Source: Pyrenula massariospora (lineage: Eukaryota > Ascomycota > Eurotiomycetes > Pyrenulales > Pyrenulaceae). From it: DNA of 64,000 bases. This document shows positions 11,201 through 20,397 of this stretch, piece by piece (position 1 is the first letter of the stretch; every line of letters starts with the position of its first letter). The position numbers and the translations under genes are program-made. Location: contig JAGFMI010000003.1 of assembly GCA_021030905.1 (NCBI GenBank), positions 186,001-250,000 of the forward strand, given 5' to 3'. Under the pieces are notes generated by a model. The model was not told the DNA's origin and did no database searches. It saw nothing but the letters and a program-made list of their open reading frames with translations.

Positions 11201-11691
11201 TCGAAGACACATCGATGCATCTCTCGTTCACGAAATATAAGCTTCCAGTCAGTGTCGGCTCCCACGGAGGTCAAGGGATCGAAGCCAATTTTGTGGAAAC
11301 TCTGGTCTCGGTCTTCGATCGTAAAGGGTGGGTAGCAGATCTGGACGTTATTGGAAGCTTGAACAAGCCTTGCGTTATCCGTATAGGTGAGCAATGTCGC
11401 TCGCATCGGAAGACACCACTGCCTCCCTTTCCCCTCACCTGTGTGGACTCCTGGGATGAATATTTTGATGCCCCACCCAATGCAGCAATATTTCGTGCGA
11501 AGAAAAATTTGACCGCGAGGCTGGCTGTGACAGCTCTGAACGCGCAGCGTGGTGGCAGTACAGTGGTTATCCAAGATCTGGACTATGTCTGTTGGACATG
11601 CGTTCTCGAACAATGCAAGAAAAACAAAATTCATCTCTTGAGCCGCAACAACTGTGGGATTTTCAGGAAAGCCCCATTATTTGTTCTTTGA
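8263..11691 (+). CDS. Large uncharacterised fungal protein, 1,142 aa
   Basis: One uninterrupted frame runs from ATG 8263 to TGA 11691. The N-terminal ~400 residues (motifs AYGARVSEIVKSP, GADGTSIRAAATSG and LLACMLARMWPASEATAIW) look like a widespread but unnamed filamentous-fungal family that I know only as hypothetical proteins. A basic stretch PRKRKYGQ near residues 540-547 could act in nuclear import. Residues about 791-845 are a highly acidic Asp/Glu/Tyr/Gly low-complexity segment with a repeated DDEGSDDYEHDDEDSNDYG-like unit. The C-terminal ~300 residues have no recognised domain. There is no signal peptide or transmembrane segment. A 3.4-kb gene without introns is unusual beside its intron-bearing neighbours. 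Function is unknown. Confidence 0.85.
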   Translation: MDFLNDKFKASLISGVQETTLTLANINFDFSLFKTEAPKEYQGLGNMLSKQRRDAAENGSEHVFARKLGALFADALPKTPKLHRAYGARVSEIVKSPLADSKGAPHAGIFQDWTGADGTSIRAAATSGSGAIAVHLLACMLARMWPASEATAIWDEIIQARKRELSSIDPSEPVNISSVAASQVDITREQMSAWDASARAWLSVADNVKKREQKQFMLLTKDSGVAVNKKPHVYSSVMDAWKTAMLTIEDIISGISYSVQDGDILLGLASWHLYPDFYIVGQKSNYVSMRDTLISSGGVVTLGLWSRSPESTQGIYWSLPLAHLRYYGDPVQSMRVFGEVSTRLTITDCFHVILGSIFAGWMHHGSDTIQACSFMVSLWDYIVDSKLLKITSCTPWLQYLAKAAEMYLTAEGMERDFADNLIARGRRRRGNFLAKLDKHPDAVLGMSHIDVLLRLMERPDQKIAALKFIAARLEVQGDPLLVRYRTTPKGSVLFTLNQMISTTSKIDALNDNDLTEFEAGVIQPQTIRDQDLTESDPSVNPRKRKYGQVAADAQNSRWIRQKTKHSPNSKQALDEKFQLIQLIQSSPDWDDLNPAFRSSSFEVGHFYHKEFLVEQIEHIGSTLASKNAATNGSCAVDLAGTMSTSGVEVYECIIGDPEELAIFKAPNTSISGRIEANIDTVVTALQQGWIDAGHLISHLENLTCKKTERPTPFLRSLRAFAAAADAFEIMSDATVTTTIFSRPLRDARWIPTQDGVERSAAGILASAIIQQGLGRTVDPRVAFNVYTASELGDGSEDSDGPNEFNGDEEYYNNEPDNEGHAGYKYDDEGSDDYEHDDEDSNDYGLTVNYCEEFQEPEAIRENGEDEKIRSIEFVTLSLSRAQTFACIAMFENRNVNLDPDSLQQLFALSVGNSIYVAMPLVCDPYDCPLGYEMKRIVGNIGKPGISLMIPPISPQMRKDDNETWKHINHIAFDSRFEDSFEDTSMHLSFTKYKLPVSVGSHGGQGIEANFVETLVSVFDRKGWVADLDVIGSLNKPCVIRIGEQCRSHRKTPLPPFPLTCVDSWDEYFDAPPNAAIFRAKKNLTARLAVTALNAQRGGSTVVIQDLDYVCWTCVLEQCKKNKIHLLSRNNCGIFRKAPLFVL

Positions 11692-12741
11692 GCCTATCAA
11701 CAGAAACTTCAATGAACCTCATAGAATGTCCGCACCCTGGAAGAGACATGGCAACCTTCTGTTCCAGCAACGATGCCATCATTCTCGCGCTATTAGCCTG
11801 TATTGAAGCTTGAGTATCGCGAGCATGAAGCGGCATTACCCTAAGATAGGACCCGGAGCGGGTGAGCTGAGCGCGCATTTCTATAGCCTTGGCATCTCCC
11901 TTCACCGTTGGAACACACTGTGAAACAACCCCGTAAACCTAGCTCTCAGATCATTTCAGTAGCCCCTGATCCCACATTTCTGGAGGATGCTCTACTGTAA
12001 ATGACGCATCCTCTAGAACGACCACTAACAGACCTCACGCGTGCCTGGAGACCTTGAAAAAGCCGAAGTACAGATCTTCAGACACGAGAGCTGCGAAGAT
12101 TGGAAGTGTGTTTCTCAGCTTGCCGGTGCTTGAAACTTTATCCAAATAAGCTTCGACCTCCGGGACCCAGGCTATGCTCACTGATGTTTATTTTGTCGAC
12201 GGCGATGGCGACAAGCGTGCCAAGCAAACCTGTCGATCGTCGAGAAACGGACATTTGCTCGTCCTTGCTTAGACGTTCGTAATTGTGTTTCCATCTTTTT
12301 CAGACACACTTGAACCCGAAGCTCGACAATGTTCTCTTACGGTCTTAGGCTAAAGCACAGATCCGTGAGTATGCGTCTTACAGCTAGATGGCAGTTCATC
12401 AACCGTCTGTGCCATGTCCGCTGTAACAACCTTTGATTCCTTCGCAGGCTGACTTTTCTCGCTGGTGCCCCTCTAACGTCTTTCGTATGAGTCAAGAAAA
12501 TATGCTCTCTCCGCACTTGGTTTCATCTTTCTACTGTCAAGTTTGGTGATGGTTTTGATGCGACATTTCCTCGATCCTGCACAAGATGGAGAAGAAAGAT
12601 AAGAGACGAGTCCATCAGGTAATCTATAAAGCGATTATCGCTCCCTTTACAAATGCTCGTTTTGTTTCCACCATCATTTCCCTGGATACTTCCTCACACA
12701 CAGACCAAGAAGAAGCTCATAACCATCTGATCGCCGCCAAG
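11692..12741. other. Intergenic, with a weak minus-strand exon candidate
   Basis: A minus-strand open stretch at about 11663-11905 overlaps the 3' end of the upstream gene. It encodes a helical segment containing DTQASIQANSARMMASLLEQ, like the helical N-terminal regions of some fungal proteins. It begins at a GTG codon, possibly just after a splice acceptor, and I found no partner exon. The remainder probably holds the promoter of the secreted-protein gene at 12742. Confidence 0.3.
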
Positions 12742-13363
12742 ATGCGTTTCTCAACACCATATTTACTCCTGGCAGCTGTCATCGCCCCTCTCTGCCAGAG
12801 CGCGCCGCTTTCAGAATTACACGAGCTTACCCCCCGCAAACCATTTTCCGAGCCTGCTGTAAAGTCTTTCGCATTCGATGACCTAGAAAAACGCGACCGG
12901 TGAGAGTCGCTTTCCCCCTTGAGCCGCTTCCGCAACGTCACTGACTCATTGTCCTAGGTTTGTCGAGCGAGACTTGGAAGAACTAGAGGAAAGAGACGCT
13001 CAGCAGCAACAGGCCAACGCTACGAAGGGTAAAGGCGGCAAAGGTGCTGATAAAGGCGCTGATAAAGGTGGTAAAGGAAAAGGCAGGGCGGGTAAAGGCG
13101 GAAAGGGAGGCAAGGGCAGCGAAATCCCGCGTCAGCTCACCGGCGCCGACACTCAGCAAGCAAATGGCGGAAAAGGGAATGGTAACGGAAATGGTGGTGG
13201 TAAAGGACAGCCACCGCCTCCACCACCCCAAGGTCCTCCGAAACAACCACCTCCCCGAGAAGGTCCACCGAAGCAACCTCCGCCGCCGCAGCCACAGCCA
13301 GGCAAACCACAGCCCGGCCAACCTCAGCCCGGTAAACCACAACCAGGCAAACCATTCCCTTAA
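12742..13363 (+). CDS. Small secreted Gly/Lys-rich and Pro/Gln-rich protein
   Basis: Two exons, 12742-12899 and 12958-13363, give 187 residues. The 58-nt intron has donor GTGAGAG, branch CTGAC and acceptor CCTAG. The protein starts MRFSTPYLLLAAVIAPLCQSA, a clear signal peptide. A short acidic pro-region with LEKRDR, a possible Kex2-type cleavage site, follows. Then come a repeated Gly-Lys segment (GKGGKG and ADKGADKG units) and a C-terminal Pro/Gln/Gly/Lys region with PQPGKPQPG repeats. There are no cysteines in the mature part, so it is not a typical disulfide-stabilised effector; a wall-associated or cationic low-complexity protein is possible. Function unknown. Confidence 0.75.
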
Positions 13364-13840
13364 AATGCCTGACGGCTCGTTCAAGATCGCAGTTTGTCTG
13401 TCTACAGACCAACACTATGATGTCGAAGTTGACCAGAAGTGGGACTCAGAGGAAACGGATGTACGAGTATTCGAGCACTCTGGCGTATTGGTGAAGATTC
13501 TTGGATGATTTTACGTGGGATTGCTACATTGGAATTTTGTTGTGATGCCTAGCCTACGATACACGATGTCAATGAACATTCATCAGCCAATCTCTTGTAT
13601 ATGCTCTACTAACTCGTCCCATACATCTATGAACGCCGACGATCATCCTCTTTCAAGTCTACTGATATCCCCAGACCATGAACGGGAACCCAACCCCGAT
13701 ATTCTCGGCTCCATGTCCTAGTCCCCCACCTCAGACTAACCTTTGGCGACAAGAGGAGAATACCCCACCCGCCCAGAGCCAAACACTCAGCCACCTACAT
13801 GAAATCCCCAAATCCTCAACGAGCATCTCCCCCACACGCC
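13364..13840. other. Intergenic stretch, nothing identified
   Basis: Probably the 3' ends of two converging transcripts (the secreted-protein gene and the minus-strand gene ending at 13841). Short frames here have no recognisable features. Confidence 0.5.
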
Positions 13841-14287
13841 CTAACCTTCCCTCTGCTGAAGAATCGGCCTCCCCCTCCGCCATCCAACCAGATAATATTG
13901 CTGGCCCTCTTCCTCGCTCTCTTCAGTCTCTTCGCTTTCCTCGATGTACTCGACATCGTCGTCGACGTACTCCTCATCGTCGTCCTCCTCCTCCTCACTT
14001 TCATTCTGGCCACGGCGCGTGTACCACTCGTAGATCTCGCACAAAATCATTAGGAGATACGTAAGGCCTATGATGAACTCAGTAAAGTCGGGACCCAGGC
14101 GGATAAACCAATAAATTAGCCATTGGGTGCCTAGGAGGGAGTGCAAGGCTTTAGACAAGGACTTCAAGGGTTTGCGGCGCTGGCGTTGCATTTTCGGGGA
14201 CTTCAAAGGCAATGAAGTGGGACTAGAGGATGATAGATGGATGTTTGGGCCATGAGTGGGACTTGTGTTAGGCTGAGGTGATTGCAT
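13841..14287 (-). CDS. Orphan membrane protein with acidic tail
   Basis: The frame is open from 14416, but the Met at 14287 (start MQSPQPNTSP) gives a cleaner 148-residue protein; the longer 191-residue version is possible. A Ser/Pro-rich N-terminus and a basic patch MQRQRRKPLK come before hydrophobic segments around LIYWFIRL and EFIIGLTYLLMILCEIY. The C-terminal third is extremely acidic (runs of Glu and Asp) and closes with YYLVGWRRGRP. The same plan and a WRRG-containing end occur in the divergent gene at 15501-15809. I recognise no family. Confidence 0.55.
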   Translation of the reverse strand: MQSPQPNTSPTHGPNIHLSSSSPTSLPLKSPKMQRQRRKPLKSLSKALHSLLGTQWLIYWFIRLGPDFTEFIIGLTYLLMILCEIYEWYTRRGQNESEEEEDDDEEYVDDDVEYIEESEETEESEEEGQQYYLVGWRRGRPILQQREG

Positions 14288-15500
14288 GGTATTTTGGGCG
14301 GACGAGTGGGCGATTGGAGGTGTCAGAGGTTGATTTGGACCGTCAAGTGCAGGCTTTTGGAGATAATGCCATGTTGTGACGAGGGGAAAGGGGGTTTTGA
14401 AGGGCAGGGTTCTCATTGCGGAATTCCTTCACATTACGCTGAAGCGGTTGGCTTGGCGGGGAAGGCCTTTGTGTCTGTGTCAGCATTTGAAAGGGGAAAA
14501 GAAAGCGAGGGATTTCTTTGTGAGAAAGCGGCATGGGAGGCATGTGTTGAGTTGGAATAAAGAATACCGCAACCTATCTCAACGTCACGCATGGTCACAA
14601 AGCTAGTTCCTGAAGCTGTAGACTGAACTGAGGAATACGGCGCAAACCTTTGCTGGATCCTGGCGTTATTGACCCTTTTCAGCCATAAGCGGTATCGACC
14701 CGGAAGAAGCCTGTGAGAATTCACAGAGAATATTTTTTTCAGAGGGCTAATCGCCTCCGTACAAATCCGCCTTAAATGAAGTCGATTGCTAAGACAGGGC
14801 ATTAGCTCTATAAGTGATACAAATGCTGAACCTGTCAAGGTAATCATCCCTTCCGATCCCCTTTCTCGAGACTTTATACTCCAAATCAGGTGCGGAAACT
14901 AGAATCCCACGCAATGCCGTCATCATCTCCATCAGGTCCACTTGCTCACGATCACGGGGAGTTTCTTCCTTCTTGTGATCCATCATATTTTTCATAAACA
15001 TTCTTGAGTCCTTTCCACTCTGTCGAGCCTGGCCTCGCACTCCTTTGCTTAGTCCGCGATATATGATAATAGCGGGTAATTTTGTACTTTTATATTTTGC
15101 ATGAGCTCTACAGATTTCAAGTAGCTTCAAAGATTTCTAATTTTAACATCTTCCACCCCCTCTACACCCCTAAACGTGCGCAAAACACCCCATCTCAAGA
15201 TTATCTGCTTTGTCCCCCTTTCATGACTGGCAATGCTTAGACACAAAGACCTCCAATGTCTAGAACAATGGATTTATGTGTTGAAAAAGAAAATCTAAAA
15301 TTGAATATCATCTAATAATGCCATGTCCTTACTTGCTCTCCCATGGTATTGTATCCACTAACCACAAACGCACAATACATATAAAACACTTACTACCTTC
15401 TTCCTACATACCTAGCAAACCCCAACCTTAATTTATATTAATCATACAAACATCAATATCCTATCTTCAAGCCTTCAATACTTAATCTAAAATCCCAAAA
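14288..15500. other. Intergenic stretch between two divergent orphan membrane-protein genes
   Basis: Contains minus-strand open frames of 137 codons (14434-14847) and 113 codons (14789-15130) without recognisable domains or good splice context. The last ~200 bases before 15501 are AT-rich with pyrimidine tracts and look like promoter and leader sequence. Confidence 0.45.
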
Positions 15501-15809
15501 ATGACCACCGTTGGCCCCCTCCCTGAACCAATCTATATTATTCTTCTCGATTTCATCAGCTGCCTCTGCGAAATAGAACACGAAGAGACTATTTTCTGGC
15601 TGAGAGTTTCGATATATCTGATCAGTGCATTCCAATTATACGCATTTTTCACGTATCCAGGAGAAGGTGGGTTACGTCATATTTACAGTAGCTGGCGTGG
15701 TGGAAGGGTGGAGGATGAGAGGGAAGAGGATGAGGAGTACGAAGTCGAGGCTGAGGAAGAAGGAAACGCTGATCGGATGGAATGGAGGAGGGGGAGTTCG
15801 CCTTTTTGA
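15501..15809 (+). CDS. Orphan membrane protein with acidic tail, 102 aa
   Basis: Starts MTTVGPLPEPIYIILLDF. Two hydrophobic stretches (about residues 11-25 and 30-52) are followed by a Gly-rich turn, a highly acidic segment (EEDEEYEVEAEEE) and a closing EWRRGSSPF. Order and composition match the C-terminal half of the protein at 13841-14287 on the opposite strand (acidic run, then WRRG). I infer that the two are divergent paralogues from an inverted duplication. No known family. Confidence 0.5.
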   Translation: MTTVGPLPEPIYIILLDFISCLCEIEHEETIFWLRVSIYLISAFQLYAFFTYPGEGGLRHIYSSWRGGRVEDEREEDEEYEVEAEEEGNADRMEWRRGSSPF

Positions 15810-16254
15810 AGGGTGGGCATTATAGGAATGTACATACAGGAGTAAAAGTTTTGAACTTTTATGTCAGTAAAATGGGACTTTAGTTCATGAATTTTCTGTA
15901 TGCAAGTTGAATATCCTCCTCTTCTCGTAAAATCTGGGCTTGAGAAGAGAGATCGTGGAGAATATACAGCGAAGAATCTAGTGGTGAGAAAGAGGGATCA
16001 TATATGGGTCTTGATGGAGAAGCAAGAGAACATTGCCTGCCCTTCGCAGTAGACATAAGGCGTCCTAAATACTTCCTCAGACGAAGTTTATACACTCTAC
16101 CATACATCCGTCGAAATCGCTCCAGAGGGTCAGTGCTTAGAACTATAGACGCTAGAAAGGATTATCATCTTGTCAAATAAGGAGCAGGCTAGAAATGAGC
16201 ATATGATTACTGCCTGTAGAATGCTATATAGAAGTTCATGAGCAGACAAAGTTT
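15810..16254. other. Intergenic stretch, nothing identified
   Basis: Space between two converging small genes. A 75-codon minus-strand frame (15880-16107) has no recognisable features. Confidence 0.4.
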
Positions 16255-16743
16255 TTACCTCTGCTCAGCACACCTACCTTGCCAGGTTGGCCTACCTAGA
16301 ATGGCTGCTCTCTTTGACACATCTGATATCTTTGCCGATCTATGGATCTTAGTGCTTAGGTAAACACCCACTCTCAATCTATGAGGAAAAAATGTGTGGA
16401 GAAAAAACCCTTTCCTTTCGGTTTGTGGTGAGCATAACTTGCTATTCCCAGCGTGAGCCTGGGTCCACTTTTCCTCGGCCCACCATGCGTCGTATAGAGC
16501 GGTGAGGATAAATAGAATGAAGACACAGAGAATTATGCGGATCCAGAGGAAGGGTCGGAAGACCGTGGTGGGGAGGCTTGGGGGTTGCGGGGGTGGGATG
16601 ATGGATTCTGGTATTGGAGACGCAGTGACGGGGTCGGAGGCTTCGGTTGTAAGGTTAGGGTTACTTGTGTAGACTAATTTGAAGAGGTTGAACACTGCCT
16701 CATGGAAGATGAGGAAGGTATTGGGATGGATTGGGAGGGCCAT
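16255..16743 (-). CDS. Orphan single-pass membrane protein, 162 aa
   Basis: Starts MALPIHPNTFLIFHEAVF at 16743. A Ser/Pro/Thr-rich stretch precedes one clear transmembrane segment (core WIRIILCVFILFILTALYDAW, about residues 68-90). The remaining ~70 residues are basic and less protein-like, so an unrecognised intron or earlier end near residue 100 is possible. It lies in a run of similar small orphan membrane proteins. Function unknown. Confidence 0.45.
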   Translation of the reverse strand: MALPIHPNTFLIFHEAVFNLFKLVYTSNPNLTTEASDPVTASPIPESIIPPPQPPSLPTTVFRPFLWIRIILCVFILFILTALYDAWWAEEKWTQAHAGNSKLCSPQTERKGFFLHTFFPHRLRVGVYLSTKIHRSAKISDVSKRAAILGRPTWQGRCAEQR

Positions 16744-17085
16744 TCTTTGGTTTATGGAATGGAATGTGGTTTGGGTAAGGACTGGTAATTAAAATAACAG
16801 ACTGATGTCTTATACTTTGGTAGACGTGAGGGGAGGAATCACTTTGGCTGGAGACGATATATCATGCAATATGTAGTGCGCAACAATAGCCAGCATAAAA
16901 CAAGAGATTGACAGGAATAACAACACAGAGCATCATGGAGGCAAATTCTTCGTTTGGAATGCTTTCACTGAATACCACCATTGTGGACCAAACATAGAAA
17001 ACCTTTGTAGCGCCACATCAGCATTGAGACTTAAGCATAAGAGATACCAAAGACTTTATTCTTTATGGTGCAAAACCTATTCATA
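16744..17085. other. Intergenic stretch, nothing identified
   Basis: About 340 bases holding the promoter side of the minus-strand gene ending at 16255 and the 3' side of the next one. No feature recognised. Confidence 0.4.
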
Positions 17086-17484
17086 TCAGAACAAAGAGAG
17101 TATATAGAACACTTCCGCAACAATAATCCACGCCAAGCACTGACCGAGGAACACCTTGCACGCTTCCGCCACGAGACACAGCATGGCCAAGTGAAAGATC
17201 TCTAGTCCAATGTTGAACCCGCTCTCCCACTCTTCGGCCACGAAGTCTTTGATGGCTTCGACAGCTACGTGAATGGCAGAGCAGTTAACGCGGAATGACG
17301 ACGGTACATGGATGCCTGCTTGAGAGTATTGAGTGAAGACGGGGTTGTGGAAGGATGTGGCGAGGGTGTAAGCAAAGAAAGCAAGGAGTGTGAGGGGGAT
17401 GACGAGGAGGGAGATAAGAAAGAGACTCCTGGTGCTAGCTCTCGCACTAGCCGGCTGTGTGGCATTACTTGTTGTGGGCTGCAT
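17086..17484 (-). CDS. Orphan membrane protein, about 133 aa
   Basis: The frame is open from 17634, but the Met at 17484 (start MQPTTSNATQPASARAST) is preferred because a short polar N-terminus then leads directly into a transmembrane segment (SLFLISLLVIPLTLLAFFAY). Hydrophobic helices follow at the C-terminus (IFHLAMLCLVAEACKVF and LAWIIVAEVFYILSLF). There is no similarity to a family I know. It is the fourth small membrane protein in this 4-kb run, which suggests a lineage-specific set. Confidence 0.45.
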   Translation of the reverse strand: MQPTTSNATQPASARASTRSLFLISLLVIPLTLLAFFAYTLATSFHNPVFTQYSQAGIHVPSSFRVNCSAIHVAVEAIKDFVAEEWESGFNIGLEIFHLAMLCLVAEACKVFLGQCLAWIIVAEVFYILSLF

Positions 17485-18028
17485 TGTAGTTTTCTGTGTA
17501 TGCGGTCGTGGCTTCAACAGGATATTGGGAAGTTTTGGACGGTGAAGTCTGAAGACAGAAAGGTAAAGGGCCGAAGGAAGATCTATAATTATTTGGAAGA
17601 GAGACCATGAAGATAGCGATGGGAGACAAGGCACCTAATTCAAGTTGACAACCACCGTAATAGTGTAAGCATGATCTGGATGTCTTTGGAGAAGTACAAT
17701 TATGACAATGATAGTTCGATTTTGGCTTTGTGTCAACAATGTATGTGGTCCCGAGGTGTCTATCGAACTATGGCATTGTTCAAGAAGATTTTTCTGACGG
17801 TATTAATTCATTTGCTCAAAAGAGATCCGCATCATCAAGAAGTTTTAGGGAATGGCCGGATTGATAGGACCTCTTACGCAAAGGAAGCAAGTTTTCAATC
17901 GTTCTATTCTTTTTCTTTTTGTGTTATGTTGAAGATTTTACTGCCCGAGGCAAGGCTTGATACAAGACTTTTTTGGGGAAATGCCAATAGCTGATTAGGA
18001 GTTCTGTCGCAGCCGAGGTTATAGAATG
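17485..18028. other. Intergenic stretch, nothing identified
   Basis: One plus-strand frame of 107 codons (17671-17994) has no recognisable features. Probably regulatory sequence and the 3' side of the minus-strand gene ending at 18029. Confidence 0.4.
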
Positions 18029-18995
18029 TCAATAAGGCAAGTCAAGGTTGATGAAAAGGCTTGGCCTTCGCGAATAAAGATCACGATATCGCCTTGGCAT
18101 TTCCCACTCTCGAAAGCGTAAAAAGCGAAACTTTTCTGCCACCTCTTCACGTTGAAAGGGGAGCACTTGGAGTGCAACATCCAAATATCCTTGGTCATTG
18201 CAGCCGGCAAGCCAGATGCCTCGACAGACTGGGTTCGGAAGAAAGAGCTTGAACATTTCTGAGCTAATAGGTTAGCGTGCTTAGGCAATAGAAAGTTGTT
18301 CTGAACTCACGGTAGATCATACGATCTGCTTTCTGGTTACCTGGCCCACAATCTTGCAAGGAGAAAAGTCCAGAATGACGATTGAACTTTTTGAAGCACT
18401 TGACCCAGTGAGTAGTATCATGCTCGAGTTCTGCAAACTTCTTTAGGAAGAATTCGAGGTTGAGAAAACCTCGGACCATGATTTCGGCATTGGCTGGAAT
18501 GGTAGGATGTTGCAGATCATGGGCTGATATCTTGTCTCGCAGTGCCATCTCTAAGAGAGGTGCTGCGTTGAGGGGTGATTCTGTCACGGAACCACGCTTG
18601 CCGAGCCTCAGGAACCCTGGGAGCTAGAGATCGACTGGTCAGCAGTCTGGTATAAGACTAATGCTGTACACAATCAAAAGACAATCTACCTGATTATCCA
18701 CGCTGTCTGAATCTATCAAGACAACGACAAATGGAGTAGTTTGATTTATCGACCTTACGTACAGAGGTATCTCTTGCTCTTCCATGTCGAAACCTCGGAC
18801 GTCCAAGCTTTCTTGTTCTAGAAGGACGTTTTGCCATTTGGTAAGCTCTGCCCCGATATTGGCCATTACAGATCCTTGTGTTTCTCCTCGATTATGCTCA
18901 AGCAGCCTCCGGAGATATCCGGTTTTTGCTTTTTCTTGCGAGAGCTCATCCTCCAATTCCTGGATCTTCTGCACCAGTGGGTTCATGTCGGTCAT
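18029..18995 (-). CDS. DUF7923-type protein without zinc finger, 282 aa
   Basis: Three exons: 18995-18690, 18623-18311 and 18258-18029. Introns are 66 and 52 nt; donors are GTAGAT and GTGAGT, and the first has a CTGAC branch. The N-terminal ~60 residues form a coiled coil (KIQELEDELSQEKAKTGYLR). The core has FVVVLIDSDS (about 89-98), then KADRMI and WLAGCNDQGYL, matching the landmarks of the fungal DUF7923 domain and of the larger gene at 20398-22601. This gene stops right after the core and lacks the C-terminal CCCH region. The three Asp-containing motifs are spaced as in PIN/NYN-like nucleases, which is my inference. The start Met is not certain because the frame continues upstream to a stop near 19140. 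Confidence 0.7.
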
Positions 18996-19139
18996 TTGCT
19001 GGTCTTGCCTCTCTGGAGAGGGTTTGGGAAGGCTAGTCGTCAACCTCTGTAATGGGAATAGCTGGAGCAATCTCTCTTTAATGTGGATGACCAAAAGAAA
19101 AGCATTTTCTGGATCTAGTTTGAGAGTATGCGGCACTTA

Positions 19140-19680
19140 TTTGGTAGTTCCATAATGACCGCGTCGTGGAGTATGCTCAGGATAAACACAACAGGCGGGG
19201 CCAATATGCCATGTTTTTTATCTGCCCTAAGGTCGACATAATTGTGGTGAAGACGCTCATCGAGCTGGGCAACCATTGCCCTAGGTAGTGTATCGTCAAG
19301 TTGAAAGAAAGGATGTGATCAGCAAGAGCTGGTTACCATGGTTATGGTGATCCGCCTTTGGCCGAAGTCTTTATCATTGCCAGGAGAACGCCATCGTACA
19401 GCTTTCTCATCAACTAACCTAAGGCGTTGTCTGAACGAGTGATAGAAAGCTTTGTAATTATGTCAATATTCCTCTCGGAAGGCATGACATCTGATCCCGA
19501 GGGCACGCTTTGCCCTTGGCAAGGTGAACCTGTGTAAATCACGTCAGCACGTGGATCAGTATCTTTGCGCCAGTATTTGAGGGAAGTATCTCGCAGATAC
19601 TCACTTGATAGTCTTTGCCGCACTAGGAATCTTTTAAAATATGTGCACGTGCACGAACAAGGTGATTGGTCACCCTCCAT
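19140..19680 (-). CDS. Possible small multi-exon gene (weak)
   Basis: From ATG 19680 a short Cys-rich exon ends at a good donor (GTGAGTAT, 19604). A CTGAC branch and acceptor ACACAG follow (intron 19604-19530), then an exon 19529-19419 and another donor GTTAGT at 19418. Further down, a 19270-19140 frame with APPVVFILSILHDAVIMELP reads like protein, but I could not join it to the upstream exons in one phase. It may be a decayed gene, a short transcript or the 5' part of the downstream DUF7923 gene. Confidence 0.2.
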
Positions 19681-20397
19681 CGACGCGGTCAGAACGCCTT
19701 ACATGGGCCGGAAAATGTTCGTCGTCGCATCATGGTCTTGCGGCTTAAAAACAGATCAGTGCTTTAAATTCGATCGTGTTAAGCAGCTTCACGGCTTTGA
19801 AATCACGCCTACTTCCGTTTAGATAGGAAAGAATTGCTGTCTATGAGGTATTTCATGCAGTAGGGTGGCGCGGCGGAGCGTAAACGGTGCGCAAAAGATC
19901 CGAAGTTTTCCCGTTCCGCTCCGCACTCTCCTTGCATCGTTGACGTGCGATGTACCTTATGTCTTACAAATCTCTGGAGAGCTACAAGAATAATTTTCTC
20001 TATAGGCTTCTTGACTACATCTGGGGAGGCTTGCTCAAAGACGGCCTAGCTTTGTTGAACGCGTAGTTGCTGTCCTGGATCATGGTGCGTTTGAGTGGCA
20101 TTGCGTTCTCTGCGTAGGACATGCCGTCTCACACGCTTCTGTGGCGCAGGAAAAAGTTTTAAGCGTTTGATCTCTGAGACATTCGCAATTTTGGTGTTGA
20201 AGTAGAGTTAGTGTCTACTTGTGTCTCGTTTCTATGTGACTATGTTGAAGTTAAGATTCTAACAGAGGAACAAATATGGCTTTGCACGATAGAATTCTTG
20301 ATTTGACGTGCGTGGGAACTTCTTAGCTGTTGGGTCGGCTTTATTCGAATCTCACTGCTGGAATTACATGCATCTTGAAAATTTGCTTTGTTCCTGT
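19681..20397. other. Intergenic stretch with a GC-rich hairpin
   Basis: Apart from the inverted repeat at 19873-19924, nothing is recognised. The last part is the 3' side of the minus-strand gene ending at 20398. Confidence 0.4.
19873..19924. repeat. Imperfect inverted repeat (hairpin)
   Basis: GCGGAGCG (19873-19880) pairs with CGCTCCGC (19917-19924), and ACGG (19884-19887) with CCGT (19911-19914), leaving a 23-nt loop. It is GC-rich in an otherwise average intergenic region. No gene or mobile element is attached to it. Confidence 0.4.

Noticed and set aside
10999-11634. 211-codon open frame on the minus strand
   Set aside because: Lies wholly antisense to the 8263-11691 coding sequence and shows no domain.
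12983-13384. 133-codon minus-strand open frame rich in Trp and Leu
   Set aside because: Mirror image of the Gly/Lys/Pro repeats of the secreted protein; a compositional artefact.
19500-19680. GSPCQG motif like that of C5 DNA methyltransferases
   Set aside because: The match straddles a strong intron 3' splice site, and no other methyltransferase motif occurs nearby.
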